64,000 bases of DNA, taken from assembly GCF_035930445.1 (NCBI RefSeq), contig NZ_CP142394.1:3133501-3197500 (forward strand), read 5' to 3'. Below the pieces are notes generated by a model. The model did not search any database and was not told the origin of the DNA. It saw nothing but the letters and a program-made list of their open reading frames with translations. Origin of the DNA: Sphingopyxis chilensis (lineage in GTDB: Bacteria > Pseudomonadota > Alphaproteobacteria > Sphingomonadales > Sphingomonadaceae). Numbering within the stretch: position 1 is the stretch's first letter; the number at the start of each line of letters is the position of its first letter. Both the position numbers and the translations under genes were made by a program. Below are positions 41,828 to 51,451 of this stretch, in pieces.

Positions 41828-42853
41828 ATGACCGCCGCACCGTCCGTGTCCGCCATTGTCGATGATGCCGAATGGCTCGCGCATCGTTATGACCCGGGGC
41901 ACGACGCCTTCCATTTTCGCCGCGTCGCGCGCGCCGCGCGCGCTTCGGTCCCGTTCCTGATCGACGCGCATCTGGGCGAGGAGGAGGCCCCGGTGATTTT
42001 GCGTCGGAGCGATTGCCTCGGCGCGATGGGCGCCCCACCCGCACCGCTCCATTTCATCTTTCACTCGGCCTATTGCGCCTCGACGATGCTGACCCACGCA
42101 CTCGACCAGCCGGGTGTCGCCGCCAGCCTGTCGGAGCCCGTGCTGCTCAACGACATGATCGGCTGGCGCCGCCGCGGCGCGGCGCCCCGCGATCATGGCC
42201 GCGTGATGGACGGCGCGCTCGCGATGCTCGGGCGCGGCTTCGCGCCCGGCGAGGCGATGGTCGTCAAACCGTCGAACATCTTCAACCCGCTCGCCCGCGG
42301 GGCGTTGATGCTGCGGCCGGAAGCACGCGCGATCCTGCTCTACGCGCCGCTCCGCGCCTTCCTTTTGTCGGTCGCGCGCAAGGGTATGTGGTGCCGGCTG
42401 TGGTGCCGCGAATTGCTCGAATCCTATCTCGCCGACGGCTTTGTCGAGCTGGGTTTCGAACCGCGCGATTATTTCCGCCAGTCGGACCTGCAGGTCGCGG
42501 CGGTCGGCTGGCTCGCGCAGCAACAGGCCTTCGCCGCGCTGCTCGACTGGGCCCCCGCGCGGATCGCATCGCTCGACAGCGAGACATTGACACGCGATCC
42601 CGTCGCGACGGTCGCGGCGGCGATGGATCATCTGCATCTCGCGGGCGACCGCACCGCGATCGCCGGCCATCCGGCACTCGGGCGCAACAGCAAGTCGGGC
42701 GCTGCTTTCGCAGAAGGCGAAAGGCAACGCGACCTCGCCGCCGCCGAGGCCGCCTATGGCGAGGAAATTTCACAGGTCGTCGGATGGGCCGAGGCCGTCG
42801 CCGGTCAGGCGGCTATTCCGCTGACGCTTCCCGTGGCGCTTCCGGTGCGCTGA
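41828..42853 (+). CDS. Sulfotransferase-like protein
   Basis: A 341-residue protein. An N-terminal segment FHSAYCASTMLTHALDQP resembles the PAPS 5'-phosphosulfate-binding loop region of sulfotransferases, followed by LSEPVLLNDMI and a later SLDSETLTRDPVATVAAAM. The rest is helical with no clear match, so the call is only by partial pattern. The ATG at 41828 follows AAGG by seven bases and leaves 43 bases between it and the divergent hydroxylase start. Pairing of a TPR/beta-hydroxylase with a sulfotransferase near a TonB receptor has been seen in other alphaproteobacteria and hints at substrate processing. Confidence 0.6.
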   Translation: MTAAPSVSAIVDDAEWLAHRYDPGHDAFHFRRVARAARASVPFLIDAHLGEEEAPVILRRSDCLGAMGAPPAPLHFIFHSAYCASTMLTHALDQPGVAASLSEPVLLNDMIGWRRRGAAPRDHGRVMDGALAMLGRGFAPGEAMVVKPSNIFNPLARGALMLRPEARAILLYAPLRAFLLSVARKGMWCRLWCRELLESYLADGFVELGFEPRDYFRQSDLQVAAVGWLAQQQAFAALLDWAPARIASLDSETLTRDPVATVAAAMDHLHLAGDRTAIAGHPALGRNSKSGAAFAEGERQRDLAAAEAAYGEEISQVVGWAEAVAGQAAIPLTLPVALPVR

Positions 42854-42902
42854 CACCCCGGAAAGGGCGGTTTCGGCCGGAAGCGGCCGATAGAGATGTG
42901 TG

Positions 42903-42980
42903 CCCCGGCGAAAGCCGGGGTCCAGAAAGATGGCGCTAACCTGGCATATTTCCGCACTGGGGCCCCGGCTTTCGCCGGGG
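42903..42980. repeat. Family-B-like composite hairpin repeat
   Basis: CCCCGGCGAAAGCCGGGG (42903-42920) is the exact inverse of CCCCGGCTTTCGCCGGGG (42963-42980). Each arm is also a hairpin by itself. The unit lies between the sulfotransferase-like stop and the receptor terminator. Confidence 0.8.
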
Positions 42981-43040
42981 TGCACGAACGGCCGATAACC
43001 ACCCCAAAGCGGTCGTCAAACAGCCGCACCATCCGCATAG

Positions 43041-43069
43041 AAAAAGGGGCGGACATTGCTGTCCGCCCC
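43041..43069 (-). terminator. Rho-independent terminator of the large TonB receptor
   Basis: Leftward: GGGGCGGAC pairs with GTCCGCCCC (43046-43054 with 43061-43069), six-base loop, followed by TTTTT (43041-43045). It lies 27 bases after the receptor stop. Confidence 0.9.
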
Positions 43070-43095
43070 CAATTCTTGGTCGAAGCGTGAAGCGA

Positions 43096-46000
43096 CTAGA
43101 ACTTCAGCTTCGCCGACACCGCGTAACGGCGGCCCAGCGCGTCGTAGGTCGACGGGAAGGTGTTGCCGCTGTTGTAGGTGGTCGAACCGATCGAGTTGCC
43201 GACGATCGGCGGCTTGTTGTCGAGCAGGTTCTGCACGGTCGCGGTGAACACCAGATTCTCGCTGACATTGAAACGTGCCGTCAGGTCGAAATAATGCTGC
43301 GCCTTGATCTTGCGGAACTGCGGATCGACGACGCAGGCGCCCGGATCGGCACCGTCGAAGTCGGGGCAGCCCTGATCGTCGATCGGGAGCAGAACGCCGT
43401 CGCCGTCACGGTTCGCAGCATCCGCCGCAGCCCGGTCAGCCGCAAGCTGCGCCGGTTCGAACGACACAGCGTCCTGCCAGCGCCACAGCAGCGAGACGTC
43501 CACGGCGTCGAAGCCCAACGTGAAGCGGTTCGAGAACTGGAACTCCGGCTGGATCGAGCCGGTGAACGAGCAGTTCACGCTGTAGTAGCCGACGCATTCG
43601 CGGTTGAGCGAATCCGGGCTGGCAACGTTGGCGTTGAACTTCGAATGACGCGTCCAGTTGCCGACAAACGACCAGGCGAGGTTCGCGAAACCAACATCGG
43701 TGTTGTAGTTCATCAGAAGGTCGAAACCATCCGTGTACAGGCGGCCGAGGTTGTTGGTCAGACCGAACAGGCCCGGGGTGGTCGCCGGATCGCCGTCGAG
43801 ACCGCCGGTGATCGGGTTGCGGCGGATCGACGTACAGGCCGGGTCGCTCGCGCTCGCCGCCGTGATGTTGTCGAAGCAGGCCGCGATGATGTCACCCGGA
43901 AGCGGCGTGCCCAACACGTCGTTGATCTTGATGTTGTAGTAATCAAGCGACAGGTTGAAACGCGGCAGGAAGTCCGGCTGGAACACCACGCCGAGCGTCC
44001 AGGTATCGGCCTTTTCGGGCTGCAGGTTCAGGTTACCACCAGCGGTGATGTTCGCCTGAGCCGCAGTCGGATTGGTGATGACACCGATGGTACCGGCCGG
44101 AGCACCCTGTGCGATACAGATCGCGCGAAGGTTGGCGTTGGTGGTCGGAGCCGCGCCCGCGCAGGGATCGATACCGAGGTTGGTCAGCACCGTCGAGGTC
44201 GGCGTGAACAGTTCACCGATGTTCGGCGCGCGAACCGCGCGGCTGTAATTGCCGCGGAACTTGACGCCCGCGCCCGGTTCCCAGCTACCGCCGGCTTTCC
44301 AGGTCCAGGTGTCGTAGCCACCGGCACCGCGGATGCTGTAATCCGAATAGCGGATACCGGCTTCGAGGGTCAGGCTTTCGAAGAAAGGCTTGTCCTCGAT
44401 CAGCGGCGCGACGATTTCGGCATAAGCCTCATACACGTCATACGCACCGTCGATGTCGGGGGCCGCACCGCCGGCGCCGCCGAGTTCGCCCGCCGTCTTG
44501 GCGAGGAGATCCGACTGCTGCTGCGCCTTGTAGCTGCGATATTCGCCGCCGAGCGCGAAGCCGATCGGCTGCACCGCCATCGGCGAAGCGAAGCCGAGGT
44601 CGCCCGAGACGATCGCGCGAACCTGCGCCAGCGAGGTGCGGTTGACCGAGGTGCTGTTTTCCTGAAGGTAATCGGCCATTTCGGGCGTGATCGAACCTTC
44701 GGGGCCGAACAGATCGACGGGAACGCAATCGGTGTTGCCGCTCGAGCAGGTCACGCCGTCATTCGTCAGCGCGGCTTCGCGCCAGCGCGACTGCAGGGTG
44801 TAGCCCTGAATCGTCTGGATATTTTCCGATTCGCCGTACGCGCCCTCGACGCTCCAGTCGATCGTGTCGGTGATGCCGCCGCGGGCGCCGACGCGATAGT
44901 CGAAGAAGGTCGTCTGATAGTCGCTGATACGCGGACCGACTTCGGGGGTACGACGCGACAGCGCGGTCGTAACGGTGCGATAGTTCGGATCATCCTCGTC
45001 CACCGCGGTCGCCGCGGCGTCGCACTCGGCCTGCGAGAAGAGCGGCGTGTAGGTGCCGTCCGCCTGCGTCGTGTTGAAACCGCAGAACTGGTTACGCAGG
45101 TTCGCGGGCAGGAACGGGTTGTTGAGGTTGATCGTCACGGCGCCGCCGAACGAACCCGACGGCGCGATGATCGTCGACACGGTCTGCTTCGAGAACATGC
45201 CGCGCGTATAGACTTCGATCGCGTCCGAAACTTCGTAATTGGCCTGGCCATAGATGTTGAAGCGTTCGAACGGGGTCTGGAAGATGTTGAACGGGTTGAA
45301 GTTATAGGTCGCGAAGGTCGGAACCGCCGTGCCCGTCTCCGGATCGATCTGGAACACGCCATTGTTGGCGGTGTCGGGATCGGTGATCGGCAGGCCGTCG
45401 GGGCCGAGCGGGCGGGTGCCCGAGAAGCGCGACGGCACCGACGTACCCGAACCGATGAAGGTGTTCGAATAGCTGTCGAGCGTGTTGTTCGAGAAGGGAC
45501 GCGCGCCCTGATAGACGGCGTCGGCCTGCTGGTAACCGACGCTCAGCACCGCGTTGCCGCGGCCGTCGTCGAAGTTGGCGCCGATCGTGGCGTCGACGCG
45601 GAAGATGTTGCCGTCGCCCTGTTCGGTCAGCTGCTCCGAAGCGGTGACTTCCAGACCGGCGAAATCGCGCTTGGTGATGAAGTTGACGACGCCGGTGATG
45701 GCGTCGGCACCATAGGTGGTCACCGCCGCGCCGGTCAGCGCGTCGACGCGCTCGATCAGCGCGAGCGGGATGTTGTTGAGGTCGACGCGGCCGTTGACGT
45801 CCGACGGAGCGACGCGGTTGCCGTTGTTGACCGCCGAACCGATGTTGGCGACCACGCCGGGCAGTTCGCGCAGAACTTCTTCAGCGACGTTCGACTGCTT
45901 GAGCTCGATCGTGTCGGCGGTCGTCACGTTGACCGGCGTCGACTGTTCGAGGTTGGGGTTGCGGATCAGCGTACCGGTGACGACGATTTCCTCGCCCGGT

Positions 46001-46113
46001 GCCGCGCCCTCGACGGCTGCGTCCTGCGCATAGGCAGGAGCCGAAACCAGGGCGACGCTCATCACGAGCGGCGCAGCACCCAGCTTCAGCTTGGAATAGT
46101 GGGTTTTCTTCAC
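43096..46113 (-). CDS. Large TonB-dependent receptor with apparent plug deletion
   Basis: A 1005-residue outer-membrane receptor of the large sphingomonad/Caulobacter type. The GTG start at 46113 has AAGGGA seven bases before it. It has a signal peptide (LGAAPLVMSVALVSAPAYA), a TonB-box-like EEIVVTGTLI, plug segments TTADTIELKQSNVAEEVLRE and VDLNNIPLALIERVDALTGA, TYGADAITGVVNFITKRDF, and a barrel ending in Phe (AVSAKLKF). The segment normally containing VDLRGLG...VLLNG between NNGN and RVAPS is missing, apparently an in-frame loss of about 20-25 residues. The ligand is unknown; polymer-derived glycans or peptides are typical for this type. Confidence 0.92.
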   Translation of the reverse strand: MKKTHYSKLKLGAAPLVMSVALVSAPAYAQDAAVEGAAPGEEIVVTGTLIRNPNLEQSTPVNVTTADTIELKQSNVAEEVLRELPGVVANIGSAVNNGNRVAPSDVNGRVDLNNIPLALIERVDALTGAAVTTYGADAITGVVNFITKRDFAGLEVTASEQLTEQGDGNIFRVDATIGANFDDGRGNAVLSVGYQQADAVYQGARPFSNNTLDSYSNTFIGSGTSVPSRFSGTRPLGPDGLPITDPDTANNGVFQIDPETGTAVPTFATYNFNPFNIFQTPFERFNIYGQANYEVSDAIEVYTRGMFSKQTVSTIIAPSGSFGGAVTINLNNPFLPANLRNQFCGFNTTQADGTYTPLFSQAECDAAATAVDEDDPNYRTVTTALSRRTPEVGPRISDYQTTFFDYRVGARGGITDTIDWSVEGAYGESENIQTIQGYTLQSRWREAALTNDGVTCSSGNTDCVPVDLFGPEGSITPEMADYLQENSTSVNRTSLAQVRAIVSGDLGFASPMAVQPIGFALGGEYRSYKAQQQSDLLAKTAGELGGAGGAAPDIDGAYDVYEAYAEIVAPLIEDKPFFESLTLEAGIRYSDYSIRGAGGYDTWTWKAGGSWEPGAGVKFRGNYSRAVRAPNIGELFTPTSTVLTNLGIDPCAGAAPTTNANLRAICIAQGAPAGTIGVITNPTAAQANITAGGNLNLQPEKADTWTLGVVFQPDFLPRFNLSLDYYNIKINDVLGTPLPGDIIAACFDNITAASASDPACTSIRRNPITGGLDGDPATTPGLFGLTNNLGRLYTDGFDLLMNYNTDVGFANLAWSFVGNWTRHSKFNANVASPDSLNRECVGYYSVNCSFTGSIQPEFQFSNRFTLGFDAVDVSLLWRWQDAVSFEPAQLAADRAAADAANRDGDGVLLPIDDQGCPDFDGADPGACVVDPQFRKIKAQHYFDLTARFNVSENLVFTATVQNLLDNKPPIVGNSIGSTTYNSGNTFPSTYDALGRRYAVSAKLKF

Positions 46114-46392
46114 AGTGCAGTCCCTTGCTACTGGTGGATTGAAATTACCCGGACCCCCGGCGCGGCGACAGAAAGCCGACGCGCAGATGCCCCGATAGGG
46201 TGCGGGATGAAACTTCGTTCATGTGGAGTAAAGGGAATTCCCGGCGCAAAGGGGCGTTTCGCGGCGCATTGTGACGTATTTGCAACAAACTCGGAAAGCC
46301 ACGAAATACAATATGCTGCATCGCGTCATTCGCGACATTTTGTTTCAATGGTTACGAAATGCGAACGCCGTGGCGACGCCCCGATCGCGAAG
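46114..46392. other. 279-base intergenic region upstream of the large receptor
   Basis: Lies between the receptor start and the M23 peptidase stop. It is more A+T-rich than the flanks, especially 46270-46370, which suggests promoter and leader of the receptor, but I see no convincing -35/-10 pair, terminator or RNA gene. Confidence 0.4.
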
Positions 46393-47328
46393 CTAGCCGC
46401 CGACCGGTCCCGCCAGCTTGCCCGGATCGAGGCGCGCGTCGCGCCATTTGAGGCCCCAGTGCATATGCGGTCCCGTCGCGCGCCCGGTCCGGCCCACCGT
46501 GCCGAGCCGCTGGCCCTGGACGACGCGGTCGCCGACCTTCACGTCGAGCCGCTGGCAATGGAGGAAAGCGCTGGATAGCCCCATGCCATGATCGACGATC
46601 AACAGATTGCCCTCGAGCGTGAAGGGTGCGGTCGCGGCGAGTACGACAACGCCGTCGGCGGGCGCCACGAAGGGCGTTCCTTCGGGCACCGCGACGTCGG
46701 TCCCGCTATGATAGCTGCCAGGTTTGCCCTGATAGACGCGCTGCGAGCCGAAGAAGCCCGACAACCGCCCGGTCACCGGCCAGCGGAACGCCTGCCGCCA
46801 GCCGTCGGACGCGACCTGCCTGTCGCGCGCTGCCGCGATCGCGGCGAGTTCGGCGGGACGGCGGCGCTGGAATTCGGCGTTGCTTCTCGCGCCGCCGCGA
46901 TACGGCGCGTTGATATGCTCGATTCGCCAGCTACCCGGCGCGACGGCAATCGGCCGCACGACCTCGCGCCCGTCGGCGAGCGTCGCGACGAGCCGGGCCT
47001 CGGCAGGGGCGTCGCGATCGAAGGCGATCAGGAAGCGGCCGTCGGTGGCGAGCGGGATCGCCTTGCCATCGAAGGTCAGCGTGCGCGTGCCGCCCGGCGC
47101 CTGCCCGACCATCACCGCACCCTGCTCGGCGATACCCTGCAATGCGAAATCGGCGCGCACCGGCGGGGACGGCGGAGCGGGCGGGGGCGGGGGAACGGGC
47201 TGGACCGACGGCGGTGGCGCGGGCTTCGTTCCCGTATCGGCATCGGTCGACGGCACACAGCCGGCAAACACGGTCATCAGCGCAAGCGCCGCCCCGTATC
47301 GAAGCCAATCCGCCTTTGCCGGCCTCAT
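46393..47328 (-). CDS. M23 (LytM)-family peptidase lipoprotein
   Basis: A 311-residue lipoprotein with lipobox FAGC (Cys24), a Pro-rich linker (residues 35-55), and a C-terminal LytM domain with HSGTDVAVPEGTPFVAPADG and the HMHWGL zinc motif. It should cut or regulate cleavage of peptidoglycan cross-links from the inner face of the outer membrane or periplasm. The ATG at 47328 is chosen because it begins the lipoprotein leader; a long upstream extension is the opposite phase of the DUF2093 gene. Its start overlaps the DUF2093 stop by ATGA. Confidence 0.93.
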   Translation of the reverse strand: MRPAKADWLRYGAALALMTVFAGCVPSTDADTGTKPAPPPSVQPVPPPPPAPPSPPVRADFALQGIAEQGAVMVGQAPGGTRTLTFDGKAIPLATDGRFLIAFDRDAPAEARLVATLADGREVVRPIAVAPGSWRIEHINAPYRGGARSNAEFQRRRPAELAAIAAARDRQVASDGWRQAFRWPVTGRLSGFFGSQRVYQGKPGSYHSGTDVAVPEGTPFVAPADGVVVLAATAPFTLEGNLLIVDHGMGLSSAFLHCQRLDVKVGDRVVQGQRLGTVGRTGRATGPHMHWGLKWRDARLDPGKLAGPVGG

Positions 47329-47537
47329 GCCCCGCGCGCGGAGTCCAGCGCGGCCTGCACCGACAGCGCGGCGCTCGCATAAGGCTCCTGCCGCGCGACC
47401 GACCAATAGCGCAGCTCGTCGAGCCCGATCGGGGCGCCGGTCACCGCGCACAGCACATGGTCGCCCGGCGAAAGGATGCGAAAGCCGTTCGGCCCATATT
47501 GGAGGCGGGCAAGGCGGTTGCGGCTGGCGATCAACAT
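47325..47537 (-). CDS. DUF2093 protein
   Basis: A 70-residue protein with the DUF2093 sequence pattern: LQYGPNGFRILSPGDHVLCA, VTGAPIGLDELRYWSVARQE and a short Ala-rich tail. DUF2093 is nearly restricted to alphaproteobacteria, and no function is known. It lies between xseA and the M23 peptidase gene, overlapping the latter by ATGA, and 85 bases after the xseA stop. Its conserved place next to xseA in many alphaproteobacteria supports that it is real. Confidence 0.9.
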   Translation of the reverse strand: MLIASRNRLARLQYGPNGFRILSPGDHVLCAVTGAPIGLDELRYWSVARQEPYASAALSVQAALDSARGA

Positions 47538-47622
47538 GATTCTCTATCCATAAGGCGGCAAGGCATTGGCGCGACTATAACAGCATCGTCTCGCGCGGCC
47601 ACCCCCTGCCCTTCGAACGGAT

Positions 47623-49053
47623 TCAGAACAGCTCGCCCTGCCCCCGGCCCGGCCCGGCGGCGGACGGCTTGCGCGCGGGCTTCGGCGCGGCGGGCGGCGG
47701 AGGTTCGTCGCTCCCCGCCACATGCACAGGCACGTCGCCGTCGGCGAACTGCAGCCGCAGACGCCCGGCGTCCCTTGCCTTGCCCGCCGTCGCGACGATC
47801 GCGCCGCTGCTGTCGCGCACCATTGCATAGCCGCGCGAGAGCAGCGCGCGGGGGTCGAGCGAGGTCAGCAGCCGCCCCAGCCCTTCGAGCAGCGCGCGGT
47901 CGCGGTCCCAGCGCCGCGCGAGCAGCGCGGGGCGCAGCGCCGCGCCGCGCGTCGCCAGCCGCTCCGAAATCACGGCCAGCCGGTGGCGCTGGCTACGGTC
48001 GAGGCGATCGCCCGCGTCGTCGAGCCGCTGGCGCTGCGGCGCGTAAAGCGCCTCGCGCTTCGGCAGGTGGCGCGCGAGGGCCGTCAGCCTTTCGTCCGCA
48101 AGCCGATGATGGCGGTTCGCGGCGCCGATGATACGGCCGTTCCACGTCGCGAGCTGCGCCTGCAACTCGGCGCGCACCGGCACCGCCATCTCGGCCGCCG
48201 CAGTCGGGGTCGGCGCGCGGACGTCGGCGGCATAATCGGCCAGCGTCACGTCAGTCTCGTGCCCCACCGCGCTGATCGTCGGGATGCGGCAATCGGCGAT
48301 CGCACGCACGACGACCTCTTCGTTGAACGCCCACAGATCCTCGATCGACCCGCCGCCGCGCGCGACGATGACCAGATCGGGACGCGGCACCGCCCCGCCA
48401 GGCTCGATGGCGTCGAAGCCGCGGATCGCACCCGCGACCTGCGCTGCCGCGCCGTCGCCCTGCACCAGCACCGGCCACACGATCACATGCGTTGGGCAGC
48501 GGTCGGCCAGCCGGTGCAGGATATCGCGGATCACCGCGCCGGTCGGCGAGGTCACGACCCCGATCGTGCGCGGCAGATAGGGCAGCTGGTCATATTTTCG
48601 CTCGCGGTCGAACAGTCCCTCGGCGCCGAGCCGCGCCTTGAGCTTTTCGAACAGCAGCATCAGTGCGCCTTCGCCCGCCACTTCGAGCGTATCGACGACG
48701 AGCTGATATTTGGAGCGCCCCGGATAGGTGGTGAGCTTGCCCGTCGCGATCACCTCGATCCCGTCCTCGGGCCGGAACGCCAGCCGCCCCGCCTGCCCCT
48801 TCCACATCACCATGTCGATCAGCGCATTGTCATCCTTCAGCGCCGCATAGAAATGCCCGGACGCCGCGCGCTTTGCCCCCGACAATTCACCTCGCACGCG
48901 CACGCGCGCGAAGCCGTCCTCGACCGTGCGCTTGATCGCCGCCGACAATTGGCTGACGGATAAGGCAGGCGCATTGTCCCCCGGCGTCGCCTCGGCTAAC
49001 AGCCGCGCGTCGGTGCCATCGTCGGACGCCGTATCGGGAAAAGGGACAGACAT
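47623..49053 (-). CDS. xseA: Exodeoxyribonuclease VII large subunit
   Basis: A 476-residue subunit of the single-strand exonuclease VII. The OB-fold N-terminus ([28 protein letters not shown]) and catalytic domain segments [38 protein letters not shown] and [15 protein letters not shown] are canonical. The start codon at 49053 (MSVPFPDT) shares two bases with the purD ATG on the opposite strand, and AGGA lies seven bases before it. A longer upstream frame would run through purD and was rejected. Confidence 0.96.
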   Translation of the reverse strand: MSVPFPDTASDDGTDARLLAEATPGDNAPALSVSQLSAAIKRTVEDGFARVRVRGELSGAKRAASGHFYAALKDDNALIDMVMWKGQAGRLAFRPEDGIEVIATGKLTTYPGRSKYQLVVDTLEVAGEGALMLLFEKLKARLGAEGLFDRERKYDQLPYLPRTIGVVTSPTGAVIRDILHRLADRCPTHVIVWPVLVQGDGAAAQVAGAIRGFDAIEPGGAVPRPDLVIVARGGGSIEDLWAFNEEVVVRAIADCRIPTISAVGHETDVTLADYAADVRAPTPTAAAEMAVPVRAELQAQLATWNGRIIGAANRHHRLADERLTALARHLPKREALYAPQRQRLDDAGDRLDRSQRHRLAVISERLATRGAALRPALLARRWDRDRALLEGLGRLLTSLDPRALLSRGYAMVRDSSGAIVATAGKARDAGRLRLQFADGDVPVHVAGSDEPPPPAAPKPARKPSAAGPGRGQGELF

Positions 49054-50329
49054 GAATATCCTGCTGGTCGGATCGGGGGGCCGCGAACATGCGCTGAGCT
49101 GGCAGTTGGCACAATCGCCAAGCTGCGCCAAGCTCTATGCCGCACCGGGCAACCCGGGAATCGAGCTTTACGCCGAATGCGTGCCCGTGGCCGCCGACGA
49201 TCTCGACGGGCTGGTCGCCTTTGTGAAGGCGCATGCGATCGACCTCGTCGTCGTCGGCCCCGAAGCGCCGCTCGTCGCGGGCCTCGCCGACCGGCTGCGC
49301 GCCATCGACATCCCGGCGTTCGGTCCCTCGGCCGCCGCCGCCCGGCTCGAGGGTTCCAAGGGCTTCACCAAGGATCTCTGCGCACGCGCCCACATCCCGA
49401 CCGCTGCCTATGTCCGCTGCACCAGCGCGGATGAGGCGCTCGCGGTGCTCGAAGGTTTTTCGATCCCCGTCGTGATCAAGGCTGACGGACTCGCGGCGGG
49501 CAAGGGCGTGATCATCGCCGAAACGCGCGAAGACGCCGAAGCTGCGATCGAGGATATGTTCGACGGCGCCTTCGGCAGCGCGGGCGCCGAGGTGGTGATC
49601 GAGGAATTTATGACCGGCGAGGAAGCGAGCTTCTTCGCCCTTTCCGACGGTACCGACGTCATCGCTTTCGGCAGCGCGCAGGATCACAAGCGCGTTGGCG
49701 ACGGCGATGTGGGACCGAACACCGGCGGCATGGGCGCCTACAGCCCCGCGCCCGTCCTCACCGCAGACCTCGAGGCCGCGGTCATGGACCGCATCATCCG
49801 GCCGACGGTGGCGACGCTCGCCGCGGAGGGCACGCCCTATGTCGGCGTGCTCTTCGCCGGGCTGATGCTCACGGGCGAAGGGCCCAAGCTGATCGAATAT
49901 AATTGCCGGTTCGGCGACCCCGAGTGTCAGGTGCTGATGATGCGCTTCAAGGGCGATTTCGCGGCGCTGCTCCACGCCGCCGCAACCGGCGCGCTCGCCG
50001 GCGCCGAAGCCCCGGCCTTTTCGCACGACTATGCACTCACCGTCGTGATGGCGGCGAAGGGCTATCCAGCGACCCCCGAAAAGGGCGGCGCGATTCGCGG
50101 CATCGCCGATGCAGAGGCGGGCGGCGTGCGTGTCTTTCATGCGGGAACGGCGCGCGACGATCGCACCCTCGTCGCCGCCGGCGGCCGCGTCCTCAATGTG
50201 ACCGCCACCGGCAAGAGCGTGACCGAAGCGCAGGCGCACGCCTATGCCGCGGTCGACAAGCTCGACTTCCCCAGCGGCTTCTGCCGCCGCGACATTGGTT
50301 GGAGAGAGATCGCGCGCGAGGCGCGCTAA
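49052..50329 (+). CDS. purD: Phosphoribosylamine-glycine ligase
   Basis: A 425-residue ATP-grasp enzyme that makes glycinamide ribonucleotide, the second step of de novo purine synthesis. The start [20 protein letters not shown] is canonical, with [32 protein letters not shown] and [12 protein letters not shown] further on. AAGGGA lies six bases before the ATG. The start codon overlaps the divergent xseA start by two bases, so the promoters must lie inside each other's coding sequence. A coding gap of 96 bases follows before the helix-hairpin-helix gene. Confidence 0.98.
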   Translation: MNILLVGSGGREHALSWQLAQSPSCAKLYAAPGNPGIELYAECVPVAADDLDGLVAFVKAHAIDLVVVGPEAPLVAGLADRLRAIDIPAFGPSAAAARLEGSKGFTKDLCARAHIPTAAYVRCTSADEALAVLEGFSIPVVIKADGLAAGKGVIIAETREDAEAAIEDMFDGAFGSAGAEVVIEEFMTGEEASFFALSDGTDVIAFGSAQDHKRVGDGDVGPNTGGMGAYSPAPVLTADLEAAVMDRIIRPTVATLAAEGTPYVGVLFAGLMLTGEGPKLIEYNCRFGDPECQVLMMRFKGDFAALLHAAATGALAGAEAPAFSHDYALTVVMAAKGYPATPEKGGAIRGIADAEAGGVRVFHAGTARDDRTLVAAGGRVLNVTATGKSVTEAQAHAYAAVDKLDFPSGFCRRDIGWREIAREAR

Positions 50330-50425
50330 GGGGCTGGCGCGAGGCAGCCCGCGAGGCGGGTGACAAGGGTGGACGTGCGCGAAAACGCGGAATAGGCTGG
50401 ACAAAAGTCACAAGCGGAGAAGATC

Positions 50426-51199
50426 ATGACCTGGCTTCAGGAAAACTGGATTATCGCGGTCGTCGGCCTTGTCGTTGCCGTCGTGCTTTTGTGGTTGCTG
50501 TTCGGACGCTCGAAGCCTGCCGAAATTGCGCCGCCGGCCGTGGAACCGACGAAGCCCGCCAAACCGCTCGAACCGGCGAAGCCCGACATCATCGCCGCCG
50601 AACCCGCGCGCTTCAAGCCGATCGAGCCCAAACCCCAGCCCGTCGCCCCCGCGCCGCCGCCCGCGCCCGTTGCGAAGGCAACGCCGCCCGAGCCTGTTCC
50701 CGCGCCCGCGACCATCGCCGAAGCGGCCCCCAAGCCCACGGCCAAACCGAAAGCCGCCGCAAAAAAAGCCGCGACCAAGCAACCCATGGCAAAAGCCCCT
50801 GCCGAGCCTGCGGCAAAGGCGGCGGCCAAACCTGCGGCGAAAAAGGCGGCTGCAAAACCGGCGCCGGCCGAAGCCGCCCCGATCCCGGAGGAACCGACCG
50901 TTCCGCCCCCGGCCGCGGCGAAACCCGCGCCCAAGGCGGCAAAAACTACGGCCGACAATCTGCAACTGCTGAAGGGCGTCGGCCCCAAGCTCGTCGTGCT
51001 GCTGAACGGGCTCGGCGTCACCAGCTTCCAGCAGATCGCCGACTGGACCGAGGCTGACGTCGCGCGGGTGGACGCCGAACTCGGCGCCTTCCAGGGCCGC
51101 ATCACGCGCGACAATATCGTCGACCAGGCGGGCTATCTGGCGCGCGGCGACAAGGCCGGCTTCGAAGCCAAATATGGCGCGCTCGGCGGCGAGCTCTGA
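50426..51199 (+). CDS. Membrane-anchored Ala/Lys/Pro-rich protein with helix-hairpin-helix domain
   Basis: A 257-residue protein with an N-terminal membrane helix (WIIAVVGLVVAVVLLWLLFG), a 150-residue low-complexity Ala/Pro/Lys spacer with histone-H1-like KKAAAKPA repeats, and a C-terminal helix-hairpin-helix region (DNLQLLKGVGPKLVVLLNGL, then TSFQQIADWTEADV). The C-terminal domain resembles the HhH module seen in NADH-dehydrogenase subunit E-like proteins and in DNA-binding factors. A basic membrane-tethered DNA-binding role is inference. It follows purD. Confidence 0.75.
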   Translation: MTWLQENWIIAVVGLVVAVVLLWLLFGRSKPAEIAPPAVEPTKPAKPLEPAKPDIIAAEPARFKPIEPKPQPVAPAPPPAPVAKATPPEPVPAPATIAEAAPKPTAKPKAAAKKAATKQPMAKAPAEPAAKAAAKPAAKKAAAKPAPAEAAPIPEEPTVPPPAAAKPAPKAAKTTADNLQLLKGVGPKLVVLLNGLGVTSFQQIADWTEADVARVDAELGAFQGRITRDNIVDQAGYLARGDKAGFEAKYGALGGEL

Positions 51200-51278
51200 G
51201 AAGGCCGACCGCTCCGCCCATTTGTCGCCCAGGCGTGAGGCGGAGCCTGATCTGTCTTTTCATGCAAGGGCCGGCGTG

Positions 51279-51296
51279 CCCGGGTCCAAGCCCGGG
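51279..51296. repeat. Solo family-B hairpin
   Basis: CCCGGG-tccaag-CCCGGG followed by ATGACC, similar to one half of the composite element at 5870-5946. It lies in the 252-base gap between the helix-hairpin-helix gene and the SleB-type gene; no other feature is seen in that gap. Confidence 0.55.
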
Positions 51297-51451
51297 ATGA
51301 CCGAAAACGGCTAAGGGGCAGGGCAGCCTCCCATCCCCGAACGGACCACCGATTTGCGTTGAAACAATTTATTGGCGTTTCAGCGTATAAGGCGGGCTGG
51401 CCTGCTCCGCGCGAATCGCGCGCGAAGCGCCGACGGAAATTCGATGCACCC

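Noticed and set aside
43087..46578. A 1163-residue rightward open frame opposite the large TonB receptor
   Set aside because: It lies antisense to an unmistakable receptor, is rich in Arg/Asp/Val from its complement, and has no signal or domain.
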